A DNA stretch of 64,000 nt from Rhododendron vialii. Lineage: Eukaryota > Streptophyta > Magnoliopsida > Ericales > Ericaceae. The stretch lies in NCBI RefSeq assembly GCF_030253575.1, contig NC_080560.1, positions 10,598,501 to 10,662,500 of the forward strand, written 5' to 3'. The translations under genes were made by a program, and so were the position numbers. The notes below the pieces were generated by a model. That model saw only the letters and a program-made list of their open reading frames with translations, was not told the origin of the DNA and ran no database searches. This document shows positions 1 to 10,786 of this stretch, one piece after another (the stretch's first letter is position 1; every line of letters starts with the position of its first letter).

Positions 1-533
1 TAAGTAGAGAACAAGTGCATGTGGTGCTCGCACATGTTGTGATTGGTTATAACTGCGGGACCTAGGACTATTGTCTTAAGATATAAAGTCCCACCTTGCT
101 TGAGAGTGGAATGGGTGATCAATTAATAACATTTGGGACCTCTTCACTCATTGCCAATAGGTTATGAGATGGATATAAGTGTTGTGTTGGTAAAATAAGA
201 AACAAAATAACTTGTGGTGTGTTGCGATTAATTGGTGTGGAGCCTCTCCGAGAACATTGAATAACCTCTCTTGGCAAAGTGCTTTCAAGAACTCTTCCCG
301 GGCCTGAAAACAACATCTTATACTGCTCAGGAATCACCAGAAACTTTTTCGAATTTTTCGCTAACTGTTTCAATTCATACATAACTGACGAGTCTTTTTC
401 GAACTTTTCATTGTCTAAATAGTGGTGAACATGCAAAACCAAAGTCATACTATCATAAAGACAAATCAAACAAAAGTAACGTACAGAAAGTGAAAGCAAA
501 GAAGAAACAAGCACGTTTCCAAACTAAGATTAC
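1..533 (-). other. Intron 1 of the ABCG gene (start), no second exon seen
   Basis: This stretch follows the splice donor of the ABC transporter exon at 534-856. The conserved second exon of PDR transporters (the segment after ERIDR that reads roughly VGIxxPTxEVRFEHL) was not found in it on the minus strand. Either the first intron is long and the rest of the gene lies left of the window, or this is a detached first exon. Nothing else is recognised here. Confidence 0.5.
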
Positions 534-856
534 CGGTCAATGCGCTCCTTGAGCTTTGACAAGAACTTCTCATTATCTTCCTCAACTATCTTCACAAGTC
601 TCTCCACCAGATTCTTTTTCTCGAAAAACCCAAGACTCTTGATGTCAATTTCTCTCGGCGGACCCTCTTCTTCCGTCAGTATCCCTCGGGTTATCCGTAG
701 ATACGTAGGAAGCTTCTCAATAGCAGCCCATGTTAGTGCTTCTTCGTCGTCTTCTTCACGGGATGACCGCGAGAAAACCTCTCCTGGATTGCTCCTCCAT
801 GTGTTTGAGCTGTTTATACGTGCACTGCTCACTCTATATATGTCCCCACTCTCCAT
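534..856 (-). CDS. PDR-type ABC transporter (ABCG full-size), exon 1 only
   Basis: First coding exon of a pleiotropic drug resistance transporter, a plasma-membrane ATP-driven pump for hormones, terpenoids or other compounds. The start chosen is the ATG at 856, giving MESGDIYRVSSARI, the usual PDR1-like N-terminus. It continues with serine-rich VFSRSSREEDDEEAL, then WAAIEKLPTYLRITRGILTE, the signature before the first nucleotide-binding domain, and ends at KERIDR. A donor (G|GTAATC) follows at 533-532 in the phase usual for this family. An upstream in-frame extension exists but matches nothing in the family. No ATP-binding or membrane segment lies in the window, so substrate and integrity cannot be judged. 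The family is certain; whether the gene is whole is not. Confidence 0.85.
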
Positions 857-1095
857 TTTCCACTCTTCCAAACAGCAGCAACCTAACACAGAAAAACCCA
901 GGAAGGATCTCACAGAGTTTCATCCAACAACTCAATTTCTTGGATTTTGGAGAGGTAAATCATAGGTCCTCTTATCTTCTGCTCACAGTATTCTCTGCTC
1001 AAGTGTTCATTAGTAGACAGAGAGGTCCAGGAATGTGAGGTGTTTGTGTGATTCTCTGAGATAGATCTGAGTTGTTGAAGTGTGTCACTTGTGTC

Positions 1096-1107
1096 TATAT
1101 TTATATA
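1096..1107 (-). promoter_or_regulatory. Probable TATA box of the ABCG gene
   Basis: On the minus strand this reads TATATAAATA, about 240 bases upstream of the ATG at 856. A start site near 1070 and a long 5' UTR would fit. The same box recurs in the duplicated upstream segment near 2196-2212. Not tested beyond position and sequence. Confidence 0.45.
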
Positions 1108-1278
1108 GTTAGCATCTTATTATGAACTAGGTGGCGATCAACTCCTTTTTAGTTTATTAGTATCTTACTCCATGGATGCTGTAAGGGATGATGCAAGTTC
1201 CTTGAGATGTAAGGGATGACGCCTGGCAGTTCATTGAGATAATAAAAAAAATAGTCGATTCAAACATTCGAGTGAGTT

Positions 1279-1279
1279 C

Positions 1280-1337
<58 letters not shown>

Positions 1338-1350
1338 GGGGGGGGGGGGT
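1279..1350. repeat. GT dinucleotide tract followed by poly-G
   Basis: About 20 GT units run directly into a run of about 29 G, then GTGTGTT. The matching position in the distal duplicate (about 2838) has only a short run of G, so the expansion happened after the duplication. Assembly errors are possible in such a tract. Confidence 0.9.
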
Positions 1351-1616
1351 GTGTTGTTGGTTTGTGGTTTCCATTATTAGAATACATAATTTGCAATGAA
1401 TAAAATTGTGTCTTGAATGGCAGAGACTAAGTGAAACAATGTGGCTTCAAGATAACTTGTGATGAAGTATGGTGCACTGTGTGTTGTGTACTAAAAATGA
1501 TGAGCATGGGTCTCATTTATTGGGCCTTTATTGTAAGATAAGGTATAATGCAGTACCAATTGTATTCCAAAAGGTGAAGAAAAATCAAAACAGAGAAAAA
1601 CGAACCCAGGGTGTGT

Positions 1617-1770
1617 GCTATGCACAACACGCACGATCCGAGACGTCGGATCGTGTATTCAGTGGTTCGAATCTTATTTCGGCAATGGATGATCGAGAGC
1701 CGTTCATTACGGAGATGAGATCCGAGCCGTCGGATACACGATCCGACGGCTCGGATCGTGCACAATAGGC
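1617..1770. repeat. Foldback element with CGATCCGAGCCGTC arms
   Basis: Arms GCACGATCCGAGACGTCGGA and the reverse complement near 1744-1763 can pair, with inner sequence GAGATGAGATCCGAGCCGTC. The same element, less symmetrical, sits at about 3070-3205 in the duplicate. Related GGCTCGGAT/ATCCGAGCC-bearing foldbacks recur elsewhere in the window. Confidence 0.6.
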
Positions 1771-2256
1771 TCCCTCCCTTTTAGAGTCTCTCTCGTGCTC
1801 CCCTCTCTTTTTAAATATTACCCCTTCTATTCCAAATCCTATACGGTTTTACTTGCAATTTTCAATTGTCTTTTTTCTCAATGTATATTATTTTTTTTAT
1901 GTTTTATAAAACATTGTTTTATAAAAATAATTGAAATCTATCAAACGATATCCATATTGTATATTTTAAATAATACACATTAAGAGATATAAACCATTAA
2001 AAATTGCACATAAAATCGCAGAGGACCAAGAATTTGAAATGAAGGGAGTACTTTTCTTGTCTTCCTCTGGCCTTGTACACCCGTCGATGTATCGCTGAAG
2101 TGTTCATTAGTAGACAGAGAGGTCCAGGAATGTGTGGTTTTTGTGTGATTCTCTGAGATAGATCTGAGTTGTTGAAGTGTGTGACTTGTGTGTATATTTA
2201 TATAGTTAGCATCTTATTATGAACTAAGTGGCGATCAACTTCTTTTTAGTTTATTA

Positions 2257-2713
2257 GAGCATTCACATTGTAATAAGCAAATTAGTATGGATAAACAAAT
2301 TTAACAACAATGCTAAAAAAACACCTCATATTGTAATAAGCAAAGTTATAAGTCTTTTAGCAAATAACCAAATTCCACCCATTCCATAACCAAACTTAAC
2401 AACTTTTACCAATAACCAAAACTCAATAACCAAACCCAATAACCAAATTCAAAACTAAAAAATTAAAAAACACCTCATATTAGAATCGTCTCATTGAGAC
2501 GAATAATTTGGTGTGGTCGGGTGCGTGATTGGAACTCGTTTGCAATTGAACATAGGTGCATTGCGTATTGCGGGGTTTTTTTTTTATAGGGATACAAAAA
2601 TAACCAATGTGAAGGTCAAGTTTGTTAAGTTTGATTATGAACTAAATGAATAATCAAATGCTGATGTGACACATTTTGATTATTGATTTTGATTATTCCC
2701 ATTGCGGATGCTC
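2257..2713. mobile_element. Tourist/PIF-Harbinger-like MITE, TSD TTA
   Basis: Starts GAGCATTCACATTG and ends CATTGCGGATGCTC, imperfect terminal inverted repeats, flanked by TTA at 2254-2256 and 2714-2716. The paralogous segment at 1157-1160 has a single TTA and no insert, which proves insertion and fixes the ends. Length is 457 bases. It has no coding capacity. The three-base TTA target duplication and GAGCATYC terminus are typical of Tourist-type elements. Confidence 0.85.
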
Positions 2714-3462
2714 TTAGTATCTTACTCCATGGATGTTGTAAGGGATGATGTATGTTCCTTGAGACGTAAGGGATGACGCCTGGCAGTTCATTGAGATAAT
2801 AAAAAAAAAAAGCTGATTCAAACATTCATGTGAGTTCATGGGGGTTTTCCATTATTAGAATACATAATTTGCAATGAATAAAATTGTGTCTGGAATGTGG
2901 CATCAAGATAACTTGTGATAAGTATGGTGCACTATGGGTTGGGTAATAAATGATGAGCATGGCTCTCATGTATTGGGCATTTATTGTTAGATAAGGTACG
3001 ATGCAGTACCACTTGTATTCCAAAAGGTGAAGAAAAAACAAAACAGAGAAAAACGAACCCGGGGTGTGTGCTATGCAAAACACACACGATTCGAGACGTC
3101 GGATCGTGCATTCAGCGGCTCAGATCTTATTTCGGCAATGGATGACCGAGAGCCTTTTATTACCGAGATGAGATCCGAGCCGTCGGATACACGATCGGGC
3201 ACAATAGGTTGCCTCCCTTTTAGAATCTCTCTCGTGCTCTCCTGTCCTAAATTCTTGGTCCTAAACGGTTTTACTTGCAATTTTCAATTGTCTTTATTTC
3301 TCAATGTGTATTTATATATATAATTTTTTTAATATTTTTTAAAACATTGCTTTATAAAAATAATTGAAATCTATCAAATAAGATTCATATTGTATATTTT
3401 AAATATTATATATTGAGAGATATAGGCCGTTGAAAATTGCATATAAAATCGTAGAGGACTAA

Positions 3463-3701
3463 GACTCCGTTCCGGAACGATAAATAAGTACTTATTTTTT
3501 AAGAAGGCAATTTCGAGCTCAAAAATCATGTGCTTACGCAAATAATTTTTCTATCACTATGGATCTTGTTTGATAGATCTCATTGAGATCTTTAATACGG
3601 TGCAAAAAAAATTGAAAAATTATTTTTCATTTATATTATTTTTGAGTTTGAAAATGTAAAATAAATACTTATTTTTTAAGAAGGTGTTCTGGAACGGAAC
3701 C
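3463..3701. mobile_element. MITE family B, copy 1, TSD TAA
   Basis: Terminal inverted repeats GACTCCGTTCCGGAAC and GGTTCCGTTCCAGAAC (reverse strand) with flanking TAA at 3460-3462 and 3702-3704. Subterminal AAATAAGTACTTATTTTTTA is also inverted. The paralogous site near 2029 lacks it. A second, nearly collinear copy lies at 60423-60660. Probably Tourist/Harbinger-like by its TAA duplication. Confidence 0.8.
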
Positions 3702-3775
3702 TAAGAATTTGGAATGATGGGAGTACTTTTCTTGTCTTCCTCTGGCGTCATACACGTGTCGGTGTATCACTGAAA

Positions 3776-4604
3776 ATTCACCTAGTCATACTCCCAAAAT
3801 CCAACTAAATATTTTGCACCCAACATTGAAAATCAGCTTAAGATGCCAACTAGCTAGTAACTACTTCTGAATTTTATACTCTTTGCATGTGGCCACACAT
3901 CTGTGTTTCTCTTTTCTAGGCAAAGGTTTGGAATATGCACCAGAATTATATTTATCTTTTGCATTTCTGAAGATAATTTTTTTTTTTTTTGCATTTCTGA
4001 AGATGGCTTTTATTTAGTGAAAAACAAGCGCGTATTCTTGGTATGTGCGGGAAGAAGGGAAAAGTTCTTTTAGGATTAGTGGTATTTATTGTTGGGAGAC
4101 TTGGCCAAAAATCCCCTCATATTTATATTGTTTGAGCTCAAGGACAAGCATATTTTGCAATCAAACATCAAGACAAATGTGCTCTATGAAAGTGCCTAAA
4201 ATTCTAGGGTACCTTATAAAAGTACCTAAAATTCTAGGGTATCCTATATAGTATAAAAGTACCTAAAATCCTAGTGTATCCCATAAAAGTGCCTAAATTA
4301 CTAAAATTCTATAATGAAAAAGTGCACCCTAAAATCCTATGAAAGTGCCTAAACATGTTTTGGCCTTGTGGCTAAAAAACTTAAAAAGTTGAAGGACCTC
4401 TACTGAAAACTATTTTGCTGGCATTCTTCCTCTAAATGAAAACTATTTTACTGTCTTTATGGCTAATTTTCCCTTTATTCTTTGTCACTATACGAATACT
4501 GTTTGACATCAATGGTGCAAACTTTATTAAGAGAGAATTTGAACATTAGATGAAGTTTGAAAGTTTTTTTTGATTTGTGTCAATTTTTATGTGAGGGAAA
4601 CCGG
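3776..4604. other. Intergenic, short AT-rich tandem repeat inside
   Basis: No gene seen. From about 4187 to 4345 a unit near 31 bases, of the form AAAGTGCCTAAAATTCTAGG, is repeated three to five times with variation. The rest is AT-rich unique-looking sequence. Confidence 0.5.
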
Positions 4605-5090
4605 TGTTGAAAATAAACTTAATTATATTGAGTGCATGGGCTATTTGTGATGAGATTTGCAAGACTAGGGGAATGTTGTAGAGGATAATCTTTGCTCGGG
4701 TTTGTTTGTATGTGTGATGTATTGGTGTGCTTATGAGTTGGGGACAAGAGAGGAGGCGGGAGTAATTCTATCTGGGGGCCAATCCAATTGGCTTATATGG
4801 TGAGTAAATGAGAGTTGTAGAAGTAGGTTTGCATGAGTGGTCTGAGATTGTATTGATTATAAATGAGTTTGTGAGAAGAAGTGTGGGAAAAAGAGAGTTA
4901 GAGACAGAGAAGTGAGAGAGAGATCAGGGAGCCCCTGACGGGGTCACCCCCACCAACAGTGGAGTAAATGGTGTGTGAGAGAAAGGAGAGGTGTGTGAGA
5001 GTTGTGTGTATGTAATTTGTATGTTTTGTTTAAGAAGTAAATAGAAGTAGTGTATACGGTTGTGAGTGAATTTCTCTCTTATTCCCAACA
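4605..5090. mobile_element. Solo LTR (family L), TSD ACCGG
   Basis: Starts TGTTGAAAATAAACTTAATT and ends TTCCCAACA, flanked by ACCGG at 4600-4604 and 5091-5095. No internal retrotransposon domain is attached, so it is a solo LTR left by recombination. It shares its start, the block around CCACCAACAGTGGAGT and its end with the LTR at 20850-21324. TGTTG...CAACA ends and a five-base duplication suit a Ty1-copia LTR. Confidence 0.85.
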
Positions 5091-5283
5091 ACCGGCCCCT
5101 ACATATAATAGAAATTTGTAGCAAATATTAGAAAATTGCATTTAAAGTTAAATTCCATTAGGCATGTGACATTGGATATCATCCAATATGATCTATTGGA
5201 TGATATTTGTTTCCCTTTCCCATTTAGGAGGTTGTGTTGCGCATGATTTACTTAGGTATATGTGCAAACATAGTTGGTATGTA

Positions 5284-5320
5284 ACTCATCCCCGACTTTT
5301 CTTCTTCTTCTTCTTCTTCT

Positions 5321-5359
<39 letters not shown>

Positions 5360-6410
5360 TCCCGAAGAGACAGAGAGTTTTCAGGCAATCTCTTTCGCTC
5401 GGGGGGTGGGTTTGAGATACCCTCTTTCTCCTCCCCCTGGGCCATCTCTCTTGTTTTTCTCCTAACTTTCCCTCCTTCTCCTCTCCCTTCTCTACCTCCC
5501 CTCTACCCTGCTTCCATTCATTCTGGTTCGACTGTGGCGTTGCTATTGCGTACGTTGCGTTTTCGCCTAACAGCTGTCTTTCCTCATCTGTCCGGTCGGG
5601 CTCCCACCGGCTCTCATTGTTAGATGGCACCGGGTTATGCTTAACGACGTTTATGGGGCCGCGACGGAAGGCGATTGGGTTCTAGATCTGTCTTGGATGC
5701 TATTGCTTGTTGGCAGTGGCGATCTGGTGGTTTGAGGTGGCTAGTGGTAGTGGGAGTGAATAAGGGTTTTGTTTCTATTTTTTAGTTTACAGGTGGTGGC
5801 TGCTGTGGCATTGATGTTGGTGGCGGTTTGTTTCTGGGGAGGTTTGTTGGTGGTGACGGTGGGCCGGAGTATGGAGGTTGGGTGTGGAGGCACGGTGTTG
5901 GGGGTTGTGGTCTGCAACAGTGGCGGCAGGAGGCAAGTTGAGGTGTTTGTGCTGGTGTTGGTGGCTGTGGGTGGATTGTGGTTGGGCGGCCTGTGTTGGG
6001 GTGGTCGGGCCGTTCTCCGGGATAGCAACAGGGGTTTATTCCTCGAGCTCCAGGGTCGGTGGTGGCAGTGGCCCGTCTCACTCCAGGTGGCCACGATTGG
6101 TGGTGGGTTAGGTTGCTGTTTAGGCTGGCCCATGTTGTCTATGAATTGGTCTCCAGCTAGGCCTATGTTGTCTATGGGTTATGCCTTTTAGTTTTTGAGT
6201 TAGGGTTTCAGTGTTTTGGGCTTAATTGTTGTATTTGAGTTTTGGGTTTCTTGTGAGCTTTATTGTTATTTTTATATCTATTTAGACCCCTTTGGTGATC
6301 TGGGTTTGGCCTATTGGGTGCTCCATTGGTTTCTTGCCAACTTGAGCTTTGCTTTGTAATCATTTTTCCTTATCAGATAATTTGTTTTGCTTCGTGGTTA
6401 AAAAAAAAAA
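5284..6410 (+). mobile_element. Poly(A) retroposon with 17-base target duplication
   Basis: AACATAGTTGGTATGTA occurs just before (5267-5283) and directly after a run of A at about 6400-6412. Between them lie TTC and CT repeats (about 5300-5357), GC-rich sequence and a 3' end TTGTAATCATTTTTCCTTATC...TTTTGCTT before the A tail, resembling plant L1 ends. Open frames inside are low-complexity Gly/Val or Pro/Thr and are not believed to be genes. It is probably a non-autonomous or truncated LINE product. Confidence 0.75.
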
Positions 6411-6525
6411 AAACATAGTTGGTATGTATGCATTTATTTGTGATGCGTCTTTAACCCCTTCTCAATGTACCGTTTTGAGCTTTTATAAAATCTTCTTTTC
6501 GGAGGAAAAAAGAAGTTGGGAATGA

Positions 6526-6686
6526 TAGTTTTTTTTTTGAACGGCGAAAATAAATTTTATTAATCTTTAAAAATGATTACAAAGACTAATAGGAGCAAGG
6601 AGAAGAACAACAAGTGCCTATCACCCAATCTCTTGATTGTCAAGATGTCAACCAAAGAAATACCTCATGAGACAAAGCTCAGCACC
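6526..6686 (-). mobile_element. LINE-like 3' end, antisense, truncated
   Basis: A T run is followed by GAACGGCGAAAATAAATTTT and ATTAATCTTTAAAAATGATT, the reverse complement of a plant L1-type 3' end with A tail. It stops at the adjoining MITE at 6690. No coding part remains. Confidence 0.45.
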
Positions 6687-6689
6687 TAA

Positions 6690-7157
6690 GAGCATCTCCA
6701 ATAGCTTAAGCACTTCCTCCTTTTAGCTATTATGAATAGGTTCAACGCTAAAAAAAAAAAACCCCAACAACCTCAACAGGAGGCTCGTCTATTTGTATTT
6801 TGCTACAGTACCTTGCCTCAACCCGCAAGGTACTATTCACTCGGTTGTTTATTCTTTTCCCTTTTGTTTTTGCAACTTCAGAGCGGAGACGGAGCTTTCG
6901 TCGGGTGGAACTCATCCCGTTTCGTCGGAGCTTTCATACTTTCATTTGTGTTCACGACAAGGAGGACGAAATCACCAGTGGATTTGGAGTGGCCGTTGAT
7001 TTTGGGTTTTCAGTTTGAGAGAAGATTGCATAGAAGAGGGATTAATGGGGTTGTTCAATTTAAGGAGAAGATGGCGTAGAAGTGGAATTTATGGGTTTTC
7101 ATTTTGATTGTGCTGGGTAGCGATAAGTTTATCTTGATCGTGAAGGCCACCAGATCC

Positions 7158-7192
<35 letters not shown>

Positions 7193-7470
7193 GGAGAGAG
7201 AGAGGGAGAGGTGGACTTGTGTGTATGCTGGTGTTAATTTCCGATTTAGCACAGTAGTTGGAGAGATAGAGAGAGAGATGGTTGGGAGGAGTTGGAGCCT
7301 TGAAAGAGAGCTGATTTCCGGCGGGGGTTGGAGGTTGTGACTGCATTGATTTGCTAAGGGCTGGTTTGTATCAGCCTAGGCTGTTGTGGGTTGATGGCTA
7401 GACAAAATAGAAAATGGCATTTTCCCTAGACAAAATGCTTAGGATGTGCTTGAGGCTATTAGAGATGTTC
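6690..7470. mobile_element. Harbinger-like non-autonomous element, TSD TAA
   Basis: Begins GAGCATCTCCAATAGCTTAA and ends with the inverted counterpart GCTATTAGAGATGTTC, flanked by TAA at 6687-6689 and 7471-7473. It is 781 bases long with a GT/GA microsatellite at about 7158-7212. The open frames across it (for example 6732-7079) share no recognisable domain. The terminus resembles that of the MITE at 2257. Confidence 0.75.
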
Positions 7471-7473
7471 TAA

Positions 7474-8238
7474 GAAGCGTAAAAGCCTAGATAAAATAAT
7501 AAACACAAGAGGGAATGATAGTTAATTTATGTTTGATGTACTAAAGGCACGTGCACTTGCTAGTTACAATTTGGTGTATCAGTTGTTAGTTGGATGAGAA
7601 TAAATTCCTACGTTTAGGCTATGTACAATTGCAAATTTTAATTTTTTTCGAGGTTACTATGTTGACCATTTAAAAATAACGTTGTCACATACCAACTTCA
7701 TATGCTTTTAGGTTTTTGATCTCACTACTCTAAGATTTTAGGTCCGCTTGCGCTACATTTTTTCGTAGTTACTTTTATGTATAACGACTAAAAAGTACGG
7801 CCAAAAAAGTCGAAAACCATACACGGAGCAAATTTTTTTGGATTGATCACCTCACAATTGATGTAAGACATGCGTTCTTCTCATTCAAATAAATATATAT
7901 TCCCTACATTCTCAATTGTTAATCCTTTTTATATTATTAAAAAAAAGGGGGCATTTTCTCAGACCAAAAAAGGTGAATTTTCTTGGGCTGATTTTCCGAC
8001 TTTTTTTGTTGCGCCAATAAGAAAAAGCCCCATTAGATCTTTCAATCGGTATTGCAAAAAACATGCACATAAGAATTTTTTTGCTCAATAACATGCACGA
8101 TCGATACAAAGAGATTAACAATAGAAAAAACAGAGGAAGTATTACATAGATGAGTAGCTACAAGCTTTATTCTTTCCTCTCTTGATACACAAAAGTGAAT
8201 ATATAAAACCTCTCCTGAGCTCAATTGGGTTCCTTAAT
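7474..8238. other. Intergenic, nothing recognised
   Basis: AT-rich sequence with no exon, RNA or defined element seen. It holds the 3' flank of the dehydrogenase gene that ends at 8239. Confidence 0.5.
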
Positions 8239-10786
8239 TCAAAAGTTCGATTCTTCCGTCTGAACATAAAACAAGCCAGAGTGCCCACCATAAGGCATCA
8301 AAGCCAGCATCACAGGCCCTTTTGCACCTTGTTCAACCGTACAGATTCCCTTGTTATAGTTGATGTCCGTTTTCACAGAACCAGGGCACACTGCATTTAT
8401 GGCGATTTTAGGATAATTCTTTGCCATAACCCTTGTGTAGCCATTGAGAGCAGCTTTGGACACTATGTAAGCAGAAAAGTTGATAGGCCATCCTTTTGCT
8501 TCCAGCAAATCCTCTCTGCAATCCTCATGAAACCACTTAACTAGCTCATCCACCTTCTCTACTGTGAGGCTCTCAATTTGGCTTAGGATTTTCTTAGCCT
8601 TTTCGTTTGAAACAAACTGAAACACAATTCATGCAACTTTCTTAGGGAAAAAAAAAAGCATACAAGACCCCTGTTTGGTGCTGTTTTCTTTGGAAATAAA
8701 TGTACTGTAATTGAAAGGTCAACTCAATCATTGTGATTTTGTACACTGATGTTTTATTCAGCAAACATCTCAAGATGCATGGATGGTTTAGATTACCAAG
8801 GTGACATTGGAATGGATCCACAATGGTCTCAACTTCACGGTGAAGTTGAGACCTTCAACTTTAGCGAATCCACATTCCGAAAGATAGTCTTCGTTGTTTG
8901 AGCGAAAAACAGTCTTCGAGAATCTGGAAATTTCTTTTTCCTGGTTTTTGGAAGGTGGGTTGTTTTTTCAATTTAAAATCTTGCATGTGTTGATCTTCAA
9001 AATAACTACCTTAACAAGTTTATTCGTTTTTCACAAAACAGAAACAAGTTATTGAAAATACAAACATTAGCTAACAACCCAGAAAAATATCCCTATTTCA
9101 TCCATAATTGTTGAGGTTAAATCACAGCTTCGCTGCTATAATTATTTACATACCCTTCTTTGAGAAAAAGGAAAAAAAATCCGACACGATTGCTATATAT
9201 TCATGTGATCTAACTTGTTTGTTTTGGAACTCAAAATCCTTGCGTACGGTCCCTAATAATTTTTTTTTATCTATCTTTCTCCACTCATAAACCTCAATGA
9301 AATCCCAAACCGAAGAGGAGATAAGTTTTGTACCTGCAATTTTCCCATGGTGGAAGAAACATTAACTATTTTGGGAGAGTCTGATAGTTGAAGAAGTGGG
9401 ATAAGTTCTTCCGTCAAAAGCTTTACTGCATAATAGTTTGTTCTCAGACAAGCTTCTGCGCTCTCGAAAGTTTGCTTGAAAATTTTGCTCTTTTTAGCAT
9501 TTGGACCGAAAATCTGGCAACAAAATTGGGAATAGTAAATTTTACATGCCATAAGATGAAATAAGAACATACTCCCTCCGTCCCGATTTGTTTGTCCCAT
9601 TTTTGAATTATACATGTCCTAAATTGACCGTCCAATTTCAAAATCAATGGATCAGATTTAATTTCCTTAATAAGTTGGAAACCTGATATTGAACAATCAA
9701 ATCGGGACAAAGGGAGTATTGTATTGGTAAGATGAAGATACTAACAACATCCATGTCATATTCTACGCTGCTCTGATCTTCCGGATCAACTTCAGTTCCA
9801 GCAACACCTGCGTTATTTATCTGCACCCATATGGTATGGTTATTCTATTTTCCAAATGAAATAAAAATTTGTTTTATGATTCGATATTGCACTGGGGGTA
9901 CAAAACAAATGAAAAAGGATACGGAGTATAAAAAATAGCCTTTAAATTAAGTACCAATATGTCAAGCTTCTCGAATTTGGTTTTGATGAACTCAACCAAG
10001 GAAGCAATACTAGTTTGATTCGTCACATCAAGATGATGGAAAAGTACATCAGATAGTCCAGAAGCTTTGAGATTTTGTACGGCTTCAAGACCTCGATTCT
10101 CATCTCTTGCTGTTACTATCACCGTAACCCCATTAGAAGCTAGTTGTCTGCATATCTCTAGCCCAATTCCTTTATTGGATCCAGTTACTACAGCAATTCT
10201 AAAGACAAAAATAAACATGTGTTAGTGAAGAAGAGTGATTAATTGTCATGCAAGGTTATCCTAATTAGTAGGAGCCTATGACTTTTAACTGAAAAGTGAT
10301 GACTTCTTAAGGAGATGAGAATCGAAGATGAATACAAAAGGAAAAGCCTATGGTACAAATTTGATCAAAATTTGCATAACCTAACCAAATTAATATATTT
10401 ATATCATCTATCACCCCAATATTTTCATAACTAGCTCAAATAATTGATAAACAATTCTGCGTGTACAAAATGCACCCATTAGTAAATAGTAATCGACAAG
10501 AATAATACGTAACAAACACCATACAAAATCATAACAAATGAACAAAAAGGTATGTAATAAATCGAACCACACGATGCACTAAACATAAACTATATAACGC
10601 TCGTAGCTTACCATAAAAATCAGTTTCTAAGCATAAATATGCATAGCCTCACTTTTGAACACAATACACTTGCATATTCATGACTACGCCTAATCGAGCT
10701 GGCTTCGTTTTGCCGATGAAAAAAGAAAAAAACAGAGTGTCATAGTACATCATAGCATACCTCTTTGTCAACTGGGTTTGTTCCAT
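8239..10786 (-). CDS. Short-chain dehydrogenase/reductase, 5 exons, 300 aa
   Basis: NAD(P)-dependent oxidoreductase of the classical SDR group, closest in appearance to plant neomenthol dehydrogenase/salutaridine reductase-like enzymes that reduce terpenoid or alkaloid ketones. Exons: 10761-10786, 9955-10198, 9746-9820, 9334-9513, 8239-8616, all GT-AG and frame-consistent. The start is [21 protein letters not shown]. Cofactor motif TGSNKGIG is near residues 14-21 and NNAG near 92-95. The segment IVNVSS is present, and the catalytic YIVSK precedes [15 protein letters not shown] in the last exon. The stop TGA is at 8239-8241. Length fits the family and no break is seen. A Stowaway MITE lies in intron 3. 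The exact substrate cannot be read from sequence. Confidence 0.9.
9572..9716. mobile_element. Stowaway MITE in SDR intron 3
   Basis: Ends CTCCCTCCGTCCCGATTTGT and CAAATCGGGACAAAGGGAG are inverted repeats, with TA duplications at 9570-9571 and 9717-9718. It is 145 bases long with no coding content. It sits wholly within the intron between exons 3 and 4 and leaves the splice sites intact. Confidence 0.85.

Larger units (their letters stand above)
1004..2099. repeat. Tandem duplication of ABCG upstream region, proximal copy
   Basis: The segment beginning GTGTTCATTAGTAGACAGAG recurs head-to-tail from 2100. The match runs through the probable TATA box, a dinucleotide repeat, a foldback element and an AT-rich tail that ends GTACTTTTCTTGTCTTCCTC. 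This copy lacks the two MITEs present in the distal copy and so shows their empty target sites (TTA at 1157-1159; CAAG near 2029). It alone carries the GT/G microsatellite at 1279-1350. Confidence 0.85.
2100..3775. repeat. Tandem duplication of ABCG upstream region, distal copy
   Basis: Second copy of the 1004-2099 segment, lengthened by a 457-base MITE (2257-2713) and a 239-base MITE (3463-3701). Without the inserts it is close to the length of the proximal copy. The junction at about 2099/2100 shares AAGTGTTCATTAG with the left edge near 1002. Confidence 0.85.

Noticed and set aside
5248-5465. Open frames with Arg-Glu, Leu-Ser or Glu-Lys runs
   Set aside because: They are translations of the TTC and CT microsatellites in the retroposon, with no domain.
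5741-6191. 130-140 aa open frames on both strands
   Set aside because: Biased Gly/Val or Pro/Thr composition from GC-rich repeat sequence inside a retroposon; no homology recognised.
8182-8544. 120 aa plus-strand open frame
   Set aside because: Antisense shadow of the last SDR exon.
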